Source of the DNA: Prunus persica
Taxonomy: Eukaryota > Streptophyta > Magnoliopsida > Rosales > Rosaceae
Direction of reading: 5' to 3'
Length of the DNA: 64,000 nucleotides
NCBI RefSeq assembly: GCF_000346465.2
Contig: NC_034010.1
Coordinates: 17,371,574 to 17,435,573 of the forward strand
The position numbers and the translations under genes were made by a program. Shown piece by piece: positions 32,655-44,078 of this stretch; positions within the stretch are counted from its first letter, which is position 1; each line of letters begins with the position of its first letter. Below the pieces are notes generated by a model, which worked only from the letters and a program-made list of their open reading frames with translations, was not told the DNA's origin and made no database searches.

Positions 32655-33689
32655 TCGTTCAGCTCAGCTTATGTGATCCCAAATCTTCATCGGTGAATTT
32701 TGCATTAGACTTAATATTGTGGTAAGTGCTTGCCATTAATGAGGTTTGTTCTCTCTCCCGTTTATACTTTATTTTTTCTAATTAATAAATTTGTACCCAT
32801 TTTGATTATTTGTTAGTGTCTAATGTAGTAATGTTTAACGAATTAATGGCTTGCTCATGGGTTTCTGAGCATGTTGTTGAATCCTTTGATTCCTTGCCCA
32901 AATTGATTCTACTGCTGTGATGATCTGTTGTAGTTAATATTATTGTTGTGGGAAATTAAGCATGCCAATTTCGACAATTTGTAATGATTTTGCTGTTGCA
33001 ATGGGTTGTTAATTTGTTGTTGTGATGATAGGTAGAGTAATAACAATACTTAGAACTGAAAAATCACTTTATCTCTTAATCACTAAGACAACAAAACTTG
33101 AAAACTCTTTTAAGTTTTAATCCAATAATATGCTTACAAAGGTTAGAACTAAAGAATCACTTTATAATACTTCAATTGATCTGCTACTTTTATTGGATTC
33201 CTGGGTATTTTTTTCTTCTCCTTTTTTTTAACTTTCATACCATATTAGTACATTTTTCTGATTAAGGATCGAGATTGTGAATGAGGACTTTGTTATTGAT
33301 TATATTAGTATAATTTGTTTAGGCATTGTCTTTTTGGGATTTTGTTGCTTGCAGAGTTTATTTTCTATGTTTTTCGTTTTGAATCATTAAAACTGAGGTA
33401 TTCAAGCTATCTCAGCCTTTGATTGTTGCTTTTGATTGAACTGGTTGATGATTTTGCTTTAGATTTGGATTGTTTTGAGACTTTTGTCATATTTTATTTT
33501 AAAGTAAAAACTTTTGGGCTCCAAACAAGGAATTGATTTTTAATACATGAGGTTGATCAACAAGAAGACAATTTCTTGGAATCTATGTTGGTAAATGAGT
33601 GATTGTTGATCGACAAGAAAACTTTGATCCAATTTAAGCAAATGCTCAAATTGGTTAATCAGATTCCACGAATTATGTGTGAATGATGT
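32655..33689. other. Helitron 1 body, no gene seen
   Basis: AT-rich, with no credible coding signal or repeat that I can name. Confidence 0.45.
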
Positions 33690-34967
33690 GCTAATTCATA
33701 ATATTTTTTTATCCAAATACTGAAATTGATTTGATTGTGTTATTATTTTGATGAAATCAGGTTAAACAATATAGTTATTAAAATACTATATGATTGCTTT
33801 TGGTAAGGTTTTCTGTTTGGTTATTAAAAATTAGTTGGTAAACCCTGAAAATCGGTATTTGGATATGCTGGTTCTTTTGTTACAGGGTTTAGGATAGCTC
33901 TGTTTTGGTAAGCAGGATATGCTGCTATTTGGGTAGCTCTGTTTAAAGATATGTTCGTTCTTTTGCTACAGGGTTTCAATTCAAATTCGTTCTTATACTG
34001 GTTTATGGGACTCGGGATTTGAATTTGATAATTTTTGTTTTGGTAGGGGAAAGAAAATTTGGGAGTGTGATTCTAGGAACTGATTGCAATGTTTTAGCAT
34101 AGTTGACTTGAAGAAGACTGGTTTAGGAAATATGTGGGATTTGAAAATCTGACTTCTAAATTGGAATTCTGTTTGTGGACATTAGTGATGACGAGAAAGA
34201 ATTCAGAAAAGTTAAAATTCATAATTTTTTTGTTTGTGGGTTTGATTTACCAAGCTCATTTTTTCTGATTTTTGCGTTGAATGGAGACTTATTGAAAACT
34301 AAGAAAGTTTGTATATCCTAATTTCAGAATGCAGAGTTTGGTTCTTTTGTTTTTTTTCCTTTTCATGGGCTAATAATTTGGCCATGCTTCTACTCTTTGC
34401 AGTTGCTAGGGACTGGAATCGATACGCAGGATACATCTCCTTCAGTGTTGTTATTCTTTGACAAGCAAAGATTTATATTTAATGTTGGAGAGGTAAGGAA
34501 CTCAATTACATACATTTTCCCTGTGGTTTCTTTCCGTACAGATTTTGCTCAAGCTAATTTTTCTCCGATTTCTGTTTTTTCTTCCTTTTTTTTCTTTTTT
34601 TTTTAAAACCATGTTTTCTTTTGACATTTTGCAGGTGGTCTTTTGTTGCTTTGGATAGAGCGGTTTGGTTGGTGTTTTCAGTTCTGTTAAGTAAGGGGTG
34701 AGTTTCTAGGCTGAAATTTCAATTAATTGTTTCAAGTTTTGTGAATAGAGCATAGAAATTAGCTAATGGCATCAATTGACAATTGGTTGGTATTAATTTT
34801 TTGTTGTAATGATAGGTTTAGATGATTACAATATTTGAACATGTTGGTAAACCCTTTGAGTGTTTTGGCAATTGGGTAGTTGAGATGTTCCCTGCCTATT
34901 TTCATCGCTTTATACACATTTGACGCAATTTTAAAACCCGCAGCATCGCGCGGGCACCTTTTGCTAG
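33690..34967 (+). repeat. shared 3' block of Helitron 1
   Basis: About 1.25 kb nearly identical to 35595-36902 in Helitron 2, including two exon-like stretches (around TTGCAGTTGCTAGGGACTGG). It ends in the Helitron hairpin and CTAG. Confidence 0.92.
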
Positions 34968-36902
34968 TATATACTAAAACTGAATCCCGATTACTGTTCC
35001 TGGACTGTTCATTCGCAATAGTGAAGTGACGGTTTTGCCCCCGCTTAAGTGATGGTCTGCTTTCTTGAGTTGACTTATGAGCAGTGAATTAGCCGTTTTG
35101 CCCTCCAGCTCTGTTCTCTTCTCTTCGTTGGAGTCGCTGAGAGAAGGAAAACCTCTTCTCCTTCCTCGCAGCCCTGCCTTTCTCTCTCTTCTTTTCCAGT
35201 GAAATGACTTGGTTAATTAGTTTCTACTCTTCCCGTTTGCTCTCCTCTCCTTCGTTCGCTTCTAACCAGGTTGGTTGGCCTGGTTGCGTGGCAATGATGG
35301 AAGAGGTTGGTTTACTGTTGGAGATTATCTGGAGGCTTCAACTTTATAGGAGTGGCGTGCGTTCAGATCGAACTCCAGCTTTCTCTCTGTTTCAGTCTCT
35401 TTCTCTCACTGATCTGTAAGTAAATTTTGCTTCATCTTTCCATTCGATTTTTGTTGCTCTTCTTTTTCATTTTTGTTGTTACTAATATCTTGGATCTTAT
35501 TTGATTAAACTATAAGACCTGTTTTAATTTGCTGCCCTAAAAGTCCAAATCCCTAATTTTTCCTCATAGTGGGTCTGTGTTATTGATTTGCAAATTTTAT
35601 CCAAATACTGAAATTGATTTGATTGTGTTATTATTTTGATGAAAAGGTGAAACAATTTAGTTATTAAAATACTATATGATTGCTTTTGGTAAGGTTTTCT
35701 GTTTGGTTATTAAAAATTAGTTGGTAAACCCTAAAAATCGGTATTTGGATATGCTGGTTCTTTTGTTACAGGGTCTAGGATAGCTCTGTTTTGGTAAGCA
35801 GGATATGCTGCTATTTGGGTAGCTCTGTTTAAAGATATGTTCGTTCTTTTACCACAGGGTTTTAATTCAAATTCGTTCTTATACTAGTTTATGGGATTGA
35901 GGATTTGAATTTGATAATTTTTGTTTTGGTAGGGGAAAGAAAATTTGGGAGTGTGATTCTAGGAACTGATTGCAATGTTTTAGCATAGTTGACTTGAAGA
36001 AGACTGGTTTAGGAAATATGTGGGATTTGAAAATCTGACTTCTAAATTGGAATTCTGTTTGTGGACATTAGAGATGACGAAAAAGAATTCAGAAAAGTTA
36101 AAGTTCATAGGTTTTTTGTTTGTGGGTTTGATTTACCAAGCTGATTTTTGCTGATTTTTGCGTTGAATGGGGACTTATTGAAAACTAAAAAAGTTTGTAT
36201 ATCCTAATTTCAGAATGCAGAGTTTGGTTATATTGTTTTTTTCCTTTTCATGGGCTAATAATTTGGCCATGCTTCTACTCTTTGCAGCTGCTAGGGACTG
36301 GAATGGATACGCAGGATACATCTCCTTCAGAGTTGCTTTTCTTTAACAAGCAAAGATTTATATTTAATGTTGGAGAGGTAAGGAACTCAATTACATACAT
36401 TTTCCCTGTGGTTTCTTTCCGTACAGATTTTGCTCAAGCTCATTTTTTGGTTTGATGAAAAGATTGTGCATGCCTAAAATACTCGAGCTAATGTCTTCTC
36501 CGGTTTTTCTGTTTTTTCTTGTTCTTCTTCTTTTTTTTAAAAACGATGTTTTCTTTTGATATTTTGCAGGTGGTCTTTCGTTGCTTTGGATAGAGCAGTT
36601 TGGTTGGTGTTTTCAGTTCTGTTAAGCAAGGGGTGAGTTTCTAGGCTGAAATTTCAATTAATTGTTTTAAGTTTTGTGAATAGAGCATAGGAATTAGCTA
36701 ATGGCATCAATTGACAATTGGTTGGTGTTAATTTGTTGTTATAATGATAGGTTTAGATGATTACAATATTTGAACATGTTGGTAAATCCCTTGAGTGTTT
36801 TGGCAATTGGGTAGTTGAGATGTTCCTTGCCTATTTTCATCGCTTTATACACATTTCACACAATTTAAAAACCCGCAACATCGCACGGGCACCTTTTGCT
36901 AG
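34968..36902 (+). mobile_element. Helitron 2, non-autonomous, 1.9 kb
   Basis: It begins TATATACTAAAACTGAATCC directly after the CTAG of Helitron 1 and ends at 36902 in a CCCG...CGGG hairpin plus CACCTTTTGCTAG. It carries no transposition gene. Its right flank (TGTAATATAGAAGTG) resembles receptor-kinase debris at 53006-53030, so it landed in kinase-derived DNA. The head-to-tail order with Helitron 1 is typical of this superfamily. Confidence 0.8.
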
Positions 36903-37161
36903 TGTAATATAGAAGTGAAAATCCATAACCTATGATCGGCTTACAATCAGCCTGCCCAACACAAATTATAGAAATCAAAGCAAAAGGCTCAAATGAAGCC
37001 AACAATAACGAGACAGTCCACTAGCATGGCCCCCAAATAATGTAGGGAACATTCATTGAAAAAGAAAGAAAAAATCTTTTATTTAATCAAGCAGACCTCC
37101 AAGATCCTACTTTAGACAGTAATGAAATTCTGGATACAAAGGAAACAGTATTACTTATGCT

Positions 37162-40100
37162 CTATTGGCATATTTTATTTGCTCTAAGTTTGTTTCTTAT
37201 TCGGCACATTTCAGCCATAGCGTCAGTAATATCCAACCGCTCTCTAGGCAACTCTGCAGAGCAAGCAACACCAATTTCTAAAACTGAAATCCAGCTCTCT
37301 TCAATTCTGATGTGAGCGCTTTTGCTATCCTCATTAAGACGATTGTTTGCACTGCTCATCTCCCTGTCCACTTTTTCTTGAACAAGAACCGGATCCACAA
37401 TTTCTATCACTTGCTCAGGCAGAGCTTCCTTGACAAAGCCATGAAGGTTTGAAGTTCCTTGAAACATGTCGTCGGTTGGTCTTTTTCCTGTAAACATTTC
37501 CAACAGGAGGATGCCATAACTGTAGACATCACCTTGTGTCCACACTTCATGTCCCATACCATACTCTGCATTTGCACAATTCAAACACAATATTCTAATT
37601 TATATTTAATTAAGTGCCCACAGCTCTACTTCCATGTTTCAAACTACTAAAAAAATATGTGTGTAGAAGAAAAACAATTCAAAACTGAAGAAGGGAAGTA
37701 TTTATTTACCTGGAGGAGTATAACCAATTGTTCCTTTTACACCAATGGAGCTTGATTGATAACCAGAAGAGTTTTCAAACGGCTTGATTAGGAATCTCGC
37801 CAATCCGAAGTCCCCTACATGCCCAACCATATCCTCATCGAGAAGAATATTGCTAGGTTTGAGGTCGCAGTGAACTATTGGCGTCTCACAATGATGATGG
37901 AGATAATCCAATGCCATCGCAACGTCGATAACAATGTTCAACCTCTCACAAAATGTTAAGCTCTTTGGTCTCTCATTTATCTCACCAATTTTTTGCGTTG
38001 GATGCAGCCATTCATCCAAGCTCCCATTAACCATGAACTCATAAATTAAGGCCTTGAAATCATTACCCTGATAATCGGAACCCGAACATGCCGAGAGTAC
38101 CTTCACAAGATTACGGTGTCTAATATTTTTCAGGGCCTCACACTCAGCAGTGAAACTTTTATAAGCTCCGCGGTGGACCAGGTTGAGTACCTTGATGGCA
38201 ATTGTTGTTTCAGCTCTCTCAAGTACTCCTTTATAAACAGACCCAAAACTGCCCATACCAATCAAGTTGGCAGAGGAAAATCCATCAGTAGATTTCAGAA
38301 GACTTTGGTAAGACACGGTGATAAATTTTTCTGAATCACTTGAAGTGGGATCCTTTTTCGCCCTCCGTGAATAACGGAAGTACAAAAAGGCTAGTGTGAA
38401 AGTAACTCCAAGAACCGCACAAACTAGAGAGATTTTCAATTTCATGGTTGGGCTCAATCCTCTCTTGTTAGAGTGTTGCAGTTTGCATTTTGGCAATTGA
38501 AACTCCGGTATGCCCCCGCAAAGTTTACTATTTCCTCTAACTGATGTGGCAGTTGCATTCTTGAAAACTCCTTTCATAGGAACCATGCCCTCAAAATTGT
38601 TATCAGATAGATTCAAAAGTTGCAAAACTTCGAAATGCTCCAAGAATTCTGGAATCATGCCTGACAGGTTGTTGCCAGATAGGTCTAATGCTTTAATACC
38701 TCTCAGTGAACCCAAAGATGATGGAATTGTGCCTTGGAAAAAGTTTCCTTGGAGGTCTAGATATTCTATCATGATGCAACTACTAAGGCTTGCAGGAATG
38801 TCACCAGATAACATGTTTTGAGAAACATTTAGATACTCCAGATTTATCAAATTTCCTATTTCTACGGGAAGAGAACCAGTCAAACGATTTTGAGATAAAT
38901 CCAAACCAAGATAAGAGGAGTGAGCAATGATTTGTGGGGGAATGATACCGCTGAGATTGTTGTCCTCAAGAAATAAGAGTTTTAAATTGTGACAGCCAAC
39001 AAAACTTGAAGGGATATTGGCTTGGAGGTTGTTGCTATATAAATGTAATTCGCCTAATTGACTTAAATTTCCAAAAGTTGATGGAATATTTCCAGAGAGC
39101 GAGTTGGAAGCAATATCTATTTCATACAAGTTCTGAAGCTTTCCTATATCAAGGGGTATGTGACCTGAAAATCGGTTCTCAGACATCCATACGCTCTCCA
39201 AGTTGTGCAGATTTCCGATCGCATTTGGGATGCTTCCAGTTATTTTATTTGTACTGACATGGAAGAGAAAAAGAGAAGAAGACAAGTTTGCTATGCATTG
39301 AGGTAGCATTCCCCCAAAATTGTTTGTATCAATTAGCAGTCGTTGTAAACGGGTGGCATTTGTCAAATCACAGAGAAAGCCCAAGTCGCCACCAATTTCC
39401 CCACTTCCAAGATTGTTGTAAGCAAGATTTAAGGTGTTAAGATGTTTTAAATTTTTCAAAGAAGGGACCTGTCCTACGAAATTGCTTACTTGCAACCCAA
39501 GATAATTTAAATTTGAGGCATTAGATAATGAAACTGGAATTGTTCCACTAAATTGGTTATTGCCAACATTAAGATGCTCAAGACTTGGGAAGACAATACC
39601 TAAGTTTCGAGGTAAAGTTCCTTGGATTTTGTTTTCTGAAACAGCAAGGGCACTAATAGAAGAGAGATTGAGGAGTGAGGGAGGGATCACACCAGACAAA
39701 TTATTTGAACCCAAACCAAGTTGTTTAAAATTGGTGAGTCGACCAAAAATATCTGGAATACTACCATAGAAATTATTAGATGCTGCTGTGACCAATTCAA
39801 GAGATGATAAATTTGCAAAAGTGTAGGGAATACTTCCTGTGAGTTTGTTATAGTGAACTGAAATTGTTCTTAGCTTTGACAAAGTGCCAAGCTCTGCAGG
39901 AAGCCTCCCTTCCAGGAAATTCCCAGCAAAAGCAATTCTGAAGAGTCGAGAGCAATGCGATAAGTTAGAGGGAATTTCACCGCTCAGTGAATTGTTCTCC
40001 CACACTATATCTTGCAACCTGGACAGGCGACCGATTTCTGGAGGAATTCTGTGGCTCAAGTTATTGTTGTTGAGATAAATTCCTCTCAGAAAACTCATAT

Positions 40101-40398
40101 TCCCAACATGTGGTGATAGAGAGCCTGAAAGTTTCAAGAACTCCAGGTCCAAAATTGTGACCCTCTTGTGACGACGACCACACGTGACACCACGCCAATT
40201 GCAAAAATGGTTGGTTTCATTCCATGAAGTCAAGGCTCCAAGAGGATCATTGGTGATACTTGCCTTGATTTCAAGCAAGGCCAGTCGATCTGTCTCATTT
40301 CCACTCAGCCTCAAAGCAAGGCATGAGTGAAGAATGAAGACATGCAGAATGCAAAAATATGAGACAAACAGAACTGATATGAGCTTCTCAAACCCCAT
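37162..40398 (-). CDS. LRR receptor-like kinase, subfamily XII, intact
   Basis: Two exons, 40398-37710 and 37565-37162, joined across a 144-bp GT-AG intron (TPP|EYGMGHEVW), give 1030 residues. I chose Met at 40398 because it starts a clean signal peptide (MGFEKLISVLFVSYFCILHV) and aligns with the sister genes; an upstream in-frame Met at 40443 lies too near the TATA box. Order: LRR N-cap with HFCNWRGVTCG, about 20 LRRs, C-cap SKLCGGIPEFQLPKC, membrane helix near 652-675, kinase with G-loop IGMGSFGSVYKG (about 710), IVHCDLKPSN (about 840, non-RD) and DFGLARF (about 862). It should act at the plasma membrane as a pattern receptor like FLS2 or EFR; the ligand is unknown. The 3' half is nearly identical to the gene at 53201-56440. 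Confidence 0.95.
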
Positions 40399-40470
40399 AA
40401 TATTTAATTTTCTGAAACTTCGGCTACAAATGGTTGCTTGCATTGCTACCTGTTATTATTAAGGGGGTTG

Positions 40471-40484
40471 ATGCATATATAATA
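40471..40484 (-). promoter_or_regulatory. TATA box of the LRR receptor kinase at 37162-40398
   Basis: ATTATATATGC on the minus strand, about 75-85 bp before ATG 40398. This supports using that Met rather than the one at 40443. Confidence 0.6.
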
Positions 40485-40791
40485 CAACTTTGGACTCATT
40501 CACACGACCCACGCCATACGTCGAGGCATTTTCAACTAGTCATCAGTGAGAACACGGCATGGTTTGTACTGGCCAGAGAGGATTTTGCAGTCATTGTCCG
40601 ATAGAGATGCCCATGTGTTGAATTGGACATAATTGTATTCAGATACATATGCATCAGTGTTTTACTTTTCTAGAAAAATATACTTTTTGAATTCATCTGT
40701 TCAAACAAAAAAGAAAGATAGTTAGTTTTGTAGCAAAGTTCTCTCTTTATAAGCAGTATTAAGTTACAATAAGAGATTAACTATGTGGGCT
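40485..40791. other. receptor kinase upstream region
   Basis: No gene seen. It lies between the kinase promoter and a Cassandra LTR relic that may limit its promoter. Confidence 0.5.
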
Positions 40792-41036
40792 TGTAACATC
40801 CCACATCGACCAACAGAAAGGGGGTGATGTGCCTTATATGTACATGTCCACCTCCATCTAGCACTAGGCCTTTTGGGAGCTCACTGACTTCGAAGTCATG
40901 GGAATTCCGAACTTAAGCAAGTTGGGGCTAGAGCAATATCAGGAGTGGTGACCCACTGGAAAGTTGCTCGTGCGTTCCTAAAAACAAAACCGTGAGGGCA
41001 GCGAGGGGGACCCAAAGCAGACAATATCGTACTACG
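40792..41036 (+). mobile_element. Cassandra TRIM solo LTR, decayed
   Basis: Starts TGTAACATCCCACATCG and contains the 5S-rRNA-like part (GGGAGCTCACTGACTTCGAA; AGCAATATCAGGAG; GGTGACCCACTGG). It stops near ACAATATCGTACTACGG without the expected GGTGTTACA end. Changes in the 5S internal control region suggest it no longer supports Pol III transcription. Confidence 0.9.
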
Positions 41037-43741
41037 GATATAGGATATTGCTTGCCTCTTTCACTATAAGGAGATACTTTTTCTTTTTGTGAATCATAGT
41101 TTGACATGTATGCAAAAATAATACATCAAAATTATATAAAAAGATAAATTTATGCACACATATCACACTACTATTAGCAGGAATATAGGAGCTCCTACTT
41201 ACATGATAAGGAAGGAAGTATTTTCCTTGTATACTACTCTGTAATTTGACAGCTTTGAATTGGTCAAATTCTACTGGCCCCACTAGTGCTGGAAAATTTG
41301 TGCAAAAGATGTCAAGTGTTAAGGAATGGGTTGACTCAAAAAACAACAAAAAAGTATATGTCATTGACTGGGAATGGGTCAACTATATTTGTCCCTTGTT
41401 GGAGAATACCATACGTGTATGGACAGAAAGATAGCTCTGCAATTGTCAATAATTACTGTATGAGTTCCAACTTACAAGTTAACTTGGAAAAAGTACAAGC
41501 TGCAAGACTTTGCCTTAGTAATTTGGATTTCCAATATCTGTTACATTGCTTTGAACATAGATTCCTAGTTCTCACAATCTCAACCACAAAATTTTCAGAT
41601 TTTTCTTCCTGTCTCATTCAAAAGAAAAAATACCAGAGGCATAATATTATATTGAAATTAAAAGCAAAAGCTAAATCACCACTTCAAGTAAAGGAAGCAA
41701 CACTGTCAGCAACCACTCTCATCATTTATGCTTTGATTCAGTGTGAATTTAAACTTAACCAATGTCTCATACGTCTGCTTGGTGATCTAAATGTTGAGAA
41801 TTGTTTGACACCAGCTCCACACAATAGTGTTCATTCCAAATTTATGCACGTTTATAGATTGATTCTCTCTGTACGTATCAAATATTTCTTTGAAGAAAAA
41901 TAGTCTGCTAGACGCTAATTGATTATAGGACCATGTATTTCTGAACTCTTTAGGTAAGCAGCAGCATATGCCATCCAATTATTCCAACTTACAAAAAAGT
42001 CGGAAAACTATAGTGCTTGACCAATGCAAAGTCTACTCGGTTGTATATACTTTTCCAACTTTGTGAGTTGGAATTTGATACAAAACTAGTATTTTCCAAG
42101 ACTAGCTGGCCACGACTAGTATCAAAAGCTATCAGCGTTTATTTGGCATTTGCTGACACCAAAGAAAACTTCTCTCCCATAGAGATAGTACAGTTATTTT
42201 CAACACTAAGATGCAAATAATTACCCAAGGACTTCTGCGACATTTTCTGTTTGGGCCTAAAAAGAATTCGCACGCCAATTCACTTCTCACAAAGAAGTTC
42301 AGGAACAGAAAATTAGAAGGCCAGGCCTTGACTTCAAAAGAAAAGCCCAATCCACGCCAGAAGCCCATGATTTTTTACGAAGTAGTAGAAAAGTAAAAAT
42401 ACAAAGCAAGTCAGTAAAATTGCCAAAATAGAATGGCAAAATTGACCACCAAGCAGATGCTTAAAAAAATCTAGAAATTGGTTTGAGCCCAGCTTCTAAA
42501 AAAACTCACCATTTCTCTCGAAAAGACCAGGAGCACTTTGGCAGATTTTTTTTTCTTCTGAAAAAACCTATTCTCAAGGAAGCCCACGTGACTACCTGAC
42601 TACTAGTCACAAAGGAATTTGACAGGGAATTAGCAAGAGCACTCTTGCAGGAAGATTTACCTAGTCTGTCACAAACAGAGAAGAAGAGCAAAATCCTTTT
42701 CTATATACAGAAGAATTCGGCAGACATCATTTCCAAGGGATAAGCAGACTATGTTTTCTATAATTTTTTTTTTAAAAAAAAAGAAAAAGTAAGCAGGGAG
42801 TTGTTCAACAGGAAAATCAAACTAACCATCACAGTTTGAGCTCTTACAAAGCAGTTGGAATTAAAGAAGGGCTAGGCTTTCTTTCAGGGAAAAAAAGGGG
42901 AAGTGATTGCCTTAAGAACTGACTATTGAGAGCTTATCTGCCAGAATTAATAAAACCCCATTTTCCTTTGCATTTAAAAATGAAAGATCTTTTGAGAAAT
43001 TTTTTGCCATCCATTTTAAAAGAATTAGAAACCCTACTCCAGCATTTCCTATAAATATAAGAGAGGGTGAACAGAGCAAGGATATTCAACAATCAATCAA
43101 ACAAACCAAACAATCAACCAAAGACAAAAACTCAAAATGATCACTTGATCTTTGAGAACCTTCAAACAAACTGAAGCAGCCAAAAGCTCATTGAGCCACA
43201 AGAAGCAAGCCAGCTACAAATCGAAACCTCCAGTTTTAGACTTAGAGAAAAGTCATTCAAAACGAGATTTCTCTCATTACAAATTTGGTTCAACAAAAGC
43301 CAAAACGAGCAGAGTTCAAGTTTTTACAAATATGAAAACCTCAACAAATTTATGGATAGCCCTGACCAAGCAGAGCAGGTACCACAGTGCAGTTCAAGAT
43401 CAGTAATCCTCAAGTCCAGCCACTTCTGCCCCTTTTAGACTGAATAGGCCGTAATTCTGCCCATTCAAAAAGCCTTCCAGGGCTTGAAATAGATTAAAAC
43501 TCTGCCAAACTCGAACATTGGTATCGATTTACAGCTGAAGCTTAACAGTTGAAGTTATTGACAGTCCAATCCAGCACAGACATACCCAGTCCAGCCCAGA
43601 TCAGAAGCTTATATCCAGGCAGAAATGGAATTTCAACTTTCTTTTTGTCTTTCCAGAGTTGATTTTTCCCTTTTTAGTTTTGTAAAAGACAGTTTTGCCT
43701 AAAAACAGTCTACTTTATTATCTTTTGTTCTGGTCAGAACT
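41037..43741. other. AT-rich region, probably retrotransposon-derived
   Basis: No reliable gene. A frame at 41286-41903 has no family signature. 43051-43062 has CTATAAATATAAG followed by a leader-like stretch rich in CAATCAA and CAAGCCAGC words, resembling the promoter of a long LTR. Ends were not found. Confidence 0.45.
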
Positions 43742-43746
43742 ACCAA

Positions 43747-44021
43747 TGTAACACCCCGACTCTAAATTAAATTCCTAAATTAAATTTCTTAAGTTAATTA
43801 ATTTTGAATTTTCGAATTTACCCTTGAGGTAGGGGTAAATTGGTCATTTTTTTACCCGGAAAGAGTTTGGAGCAATAGCTGGTATTTTTGGGTAGATCGT
43901 ACTGAGATGAGTCCGTAGACACGTAGTGGGCTCGATTCAGAGTTGTAACGAAGAAATTACGATTAAAACATCGACAATGGCAAAACCGTAAATATTTCGA
44001 AGTTGGTTTTTAAAAACCAGA

Positions 44022-44078
<57 letters not shown>

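Larger units (their letters stand above)
11699..34967 (+). mobile_element. Helitron 1, non-autonomous, carrying gene fragments and a nested MULE
   Basis: The 5' end is TCTATATATACTAAAACTC at 11699. The 3' end is the classic Helitron terminus at 34937-34967: a CCCGC...GCGGG hairpin followed by CACCTTTTGCTAG, ending in CTAG before a T. A second copy of both ends lies next door (34968-36902). The first 98 bp plus the part after 29118 line up with the start of that second copy, which places the MULE (11797-29117) as a later insertion. Without the MULE, Helitron 1 is about 5.9 kb. No Rep/helicase is present. It carries an XTH exon (30099-30267) and an RPL18a exon (32567-32654). Confidence 0.75.

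Noticed and set aside
40399..40443. Earlier Met for the intact receptor kinase
   Set aside because: It would put 15 polar residues before a clean signal peptide and lies only about 30 bp from the TATA box.
41286..41903. 205-codon plus-strand frame
   Set aside because: No family signature, AT-rich composition and no promoter or splice context; probably chance.
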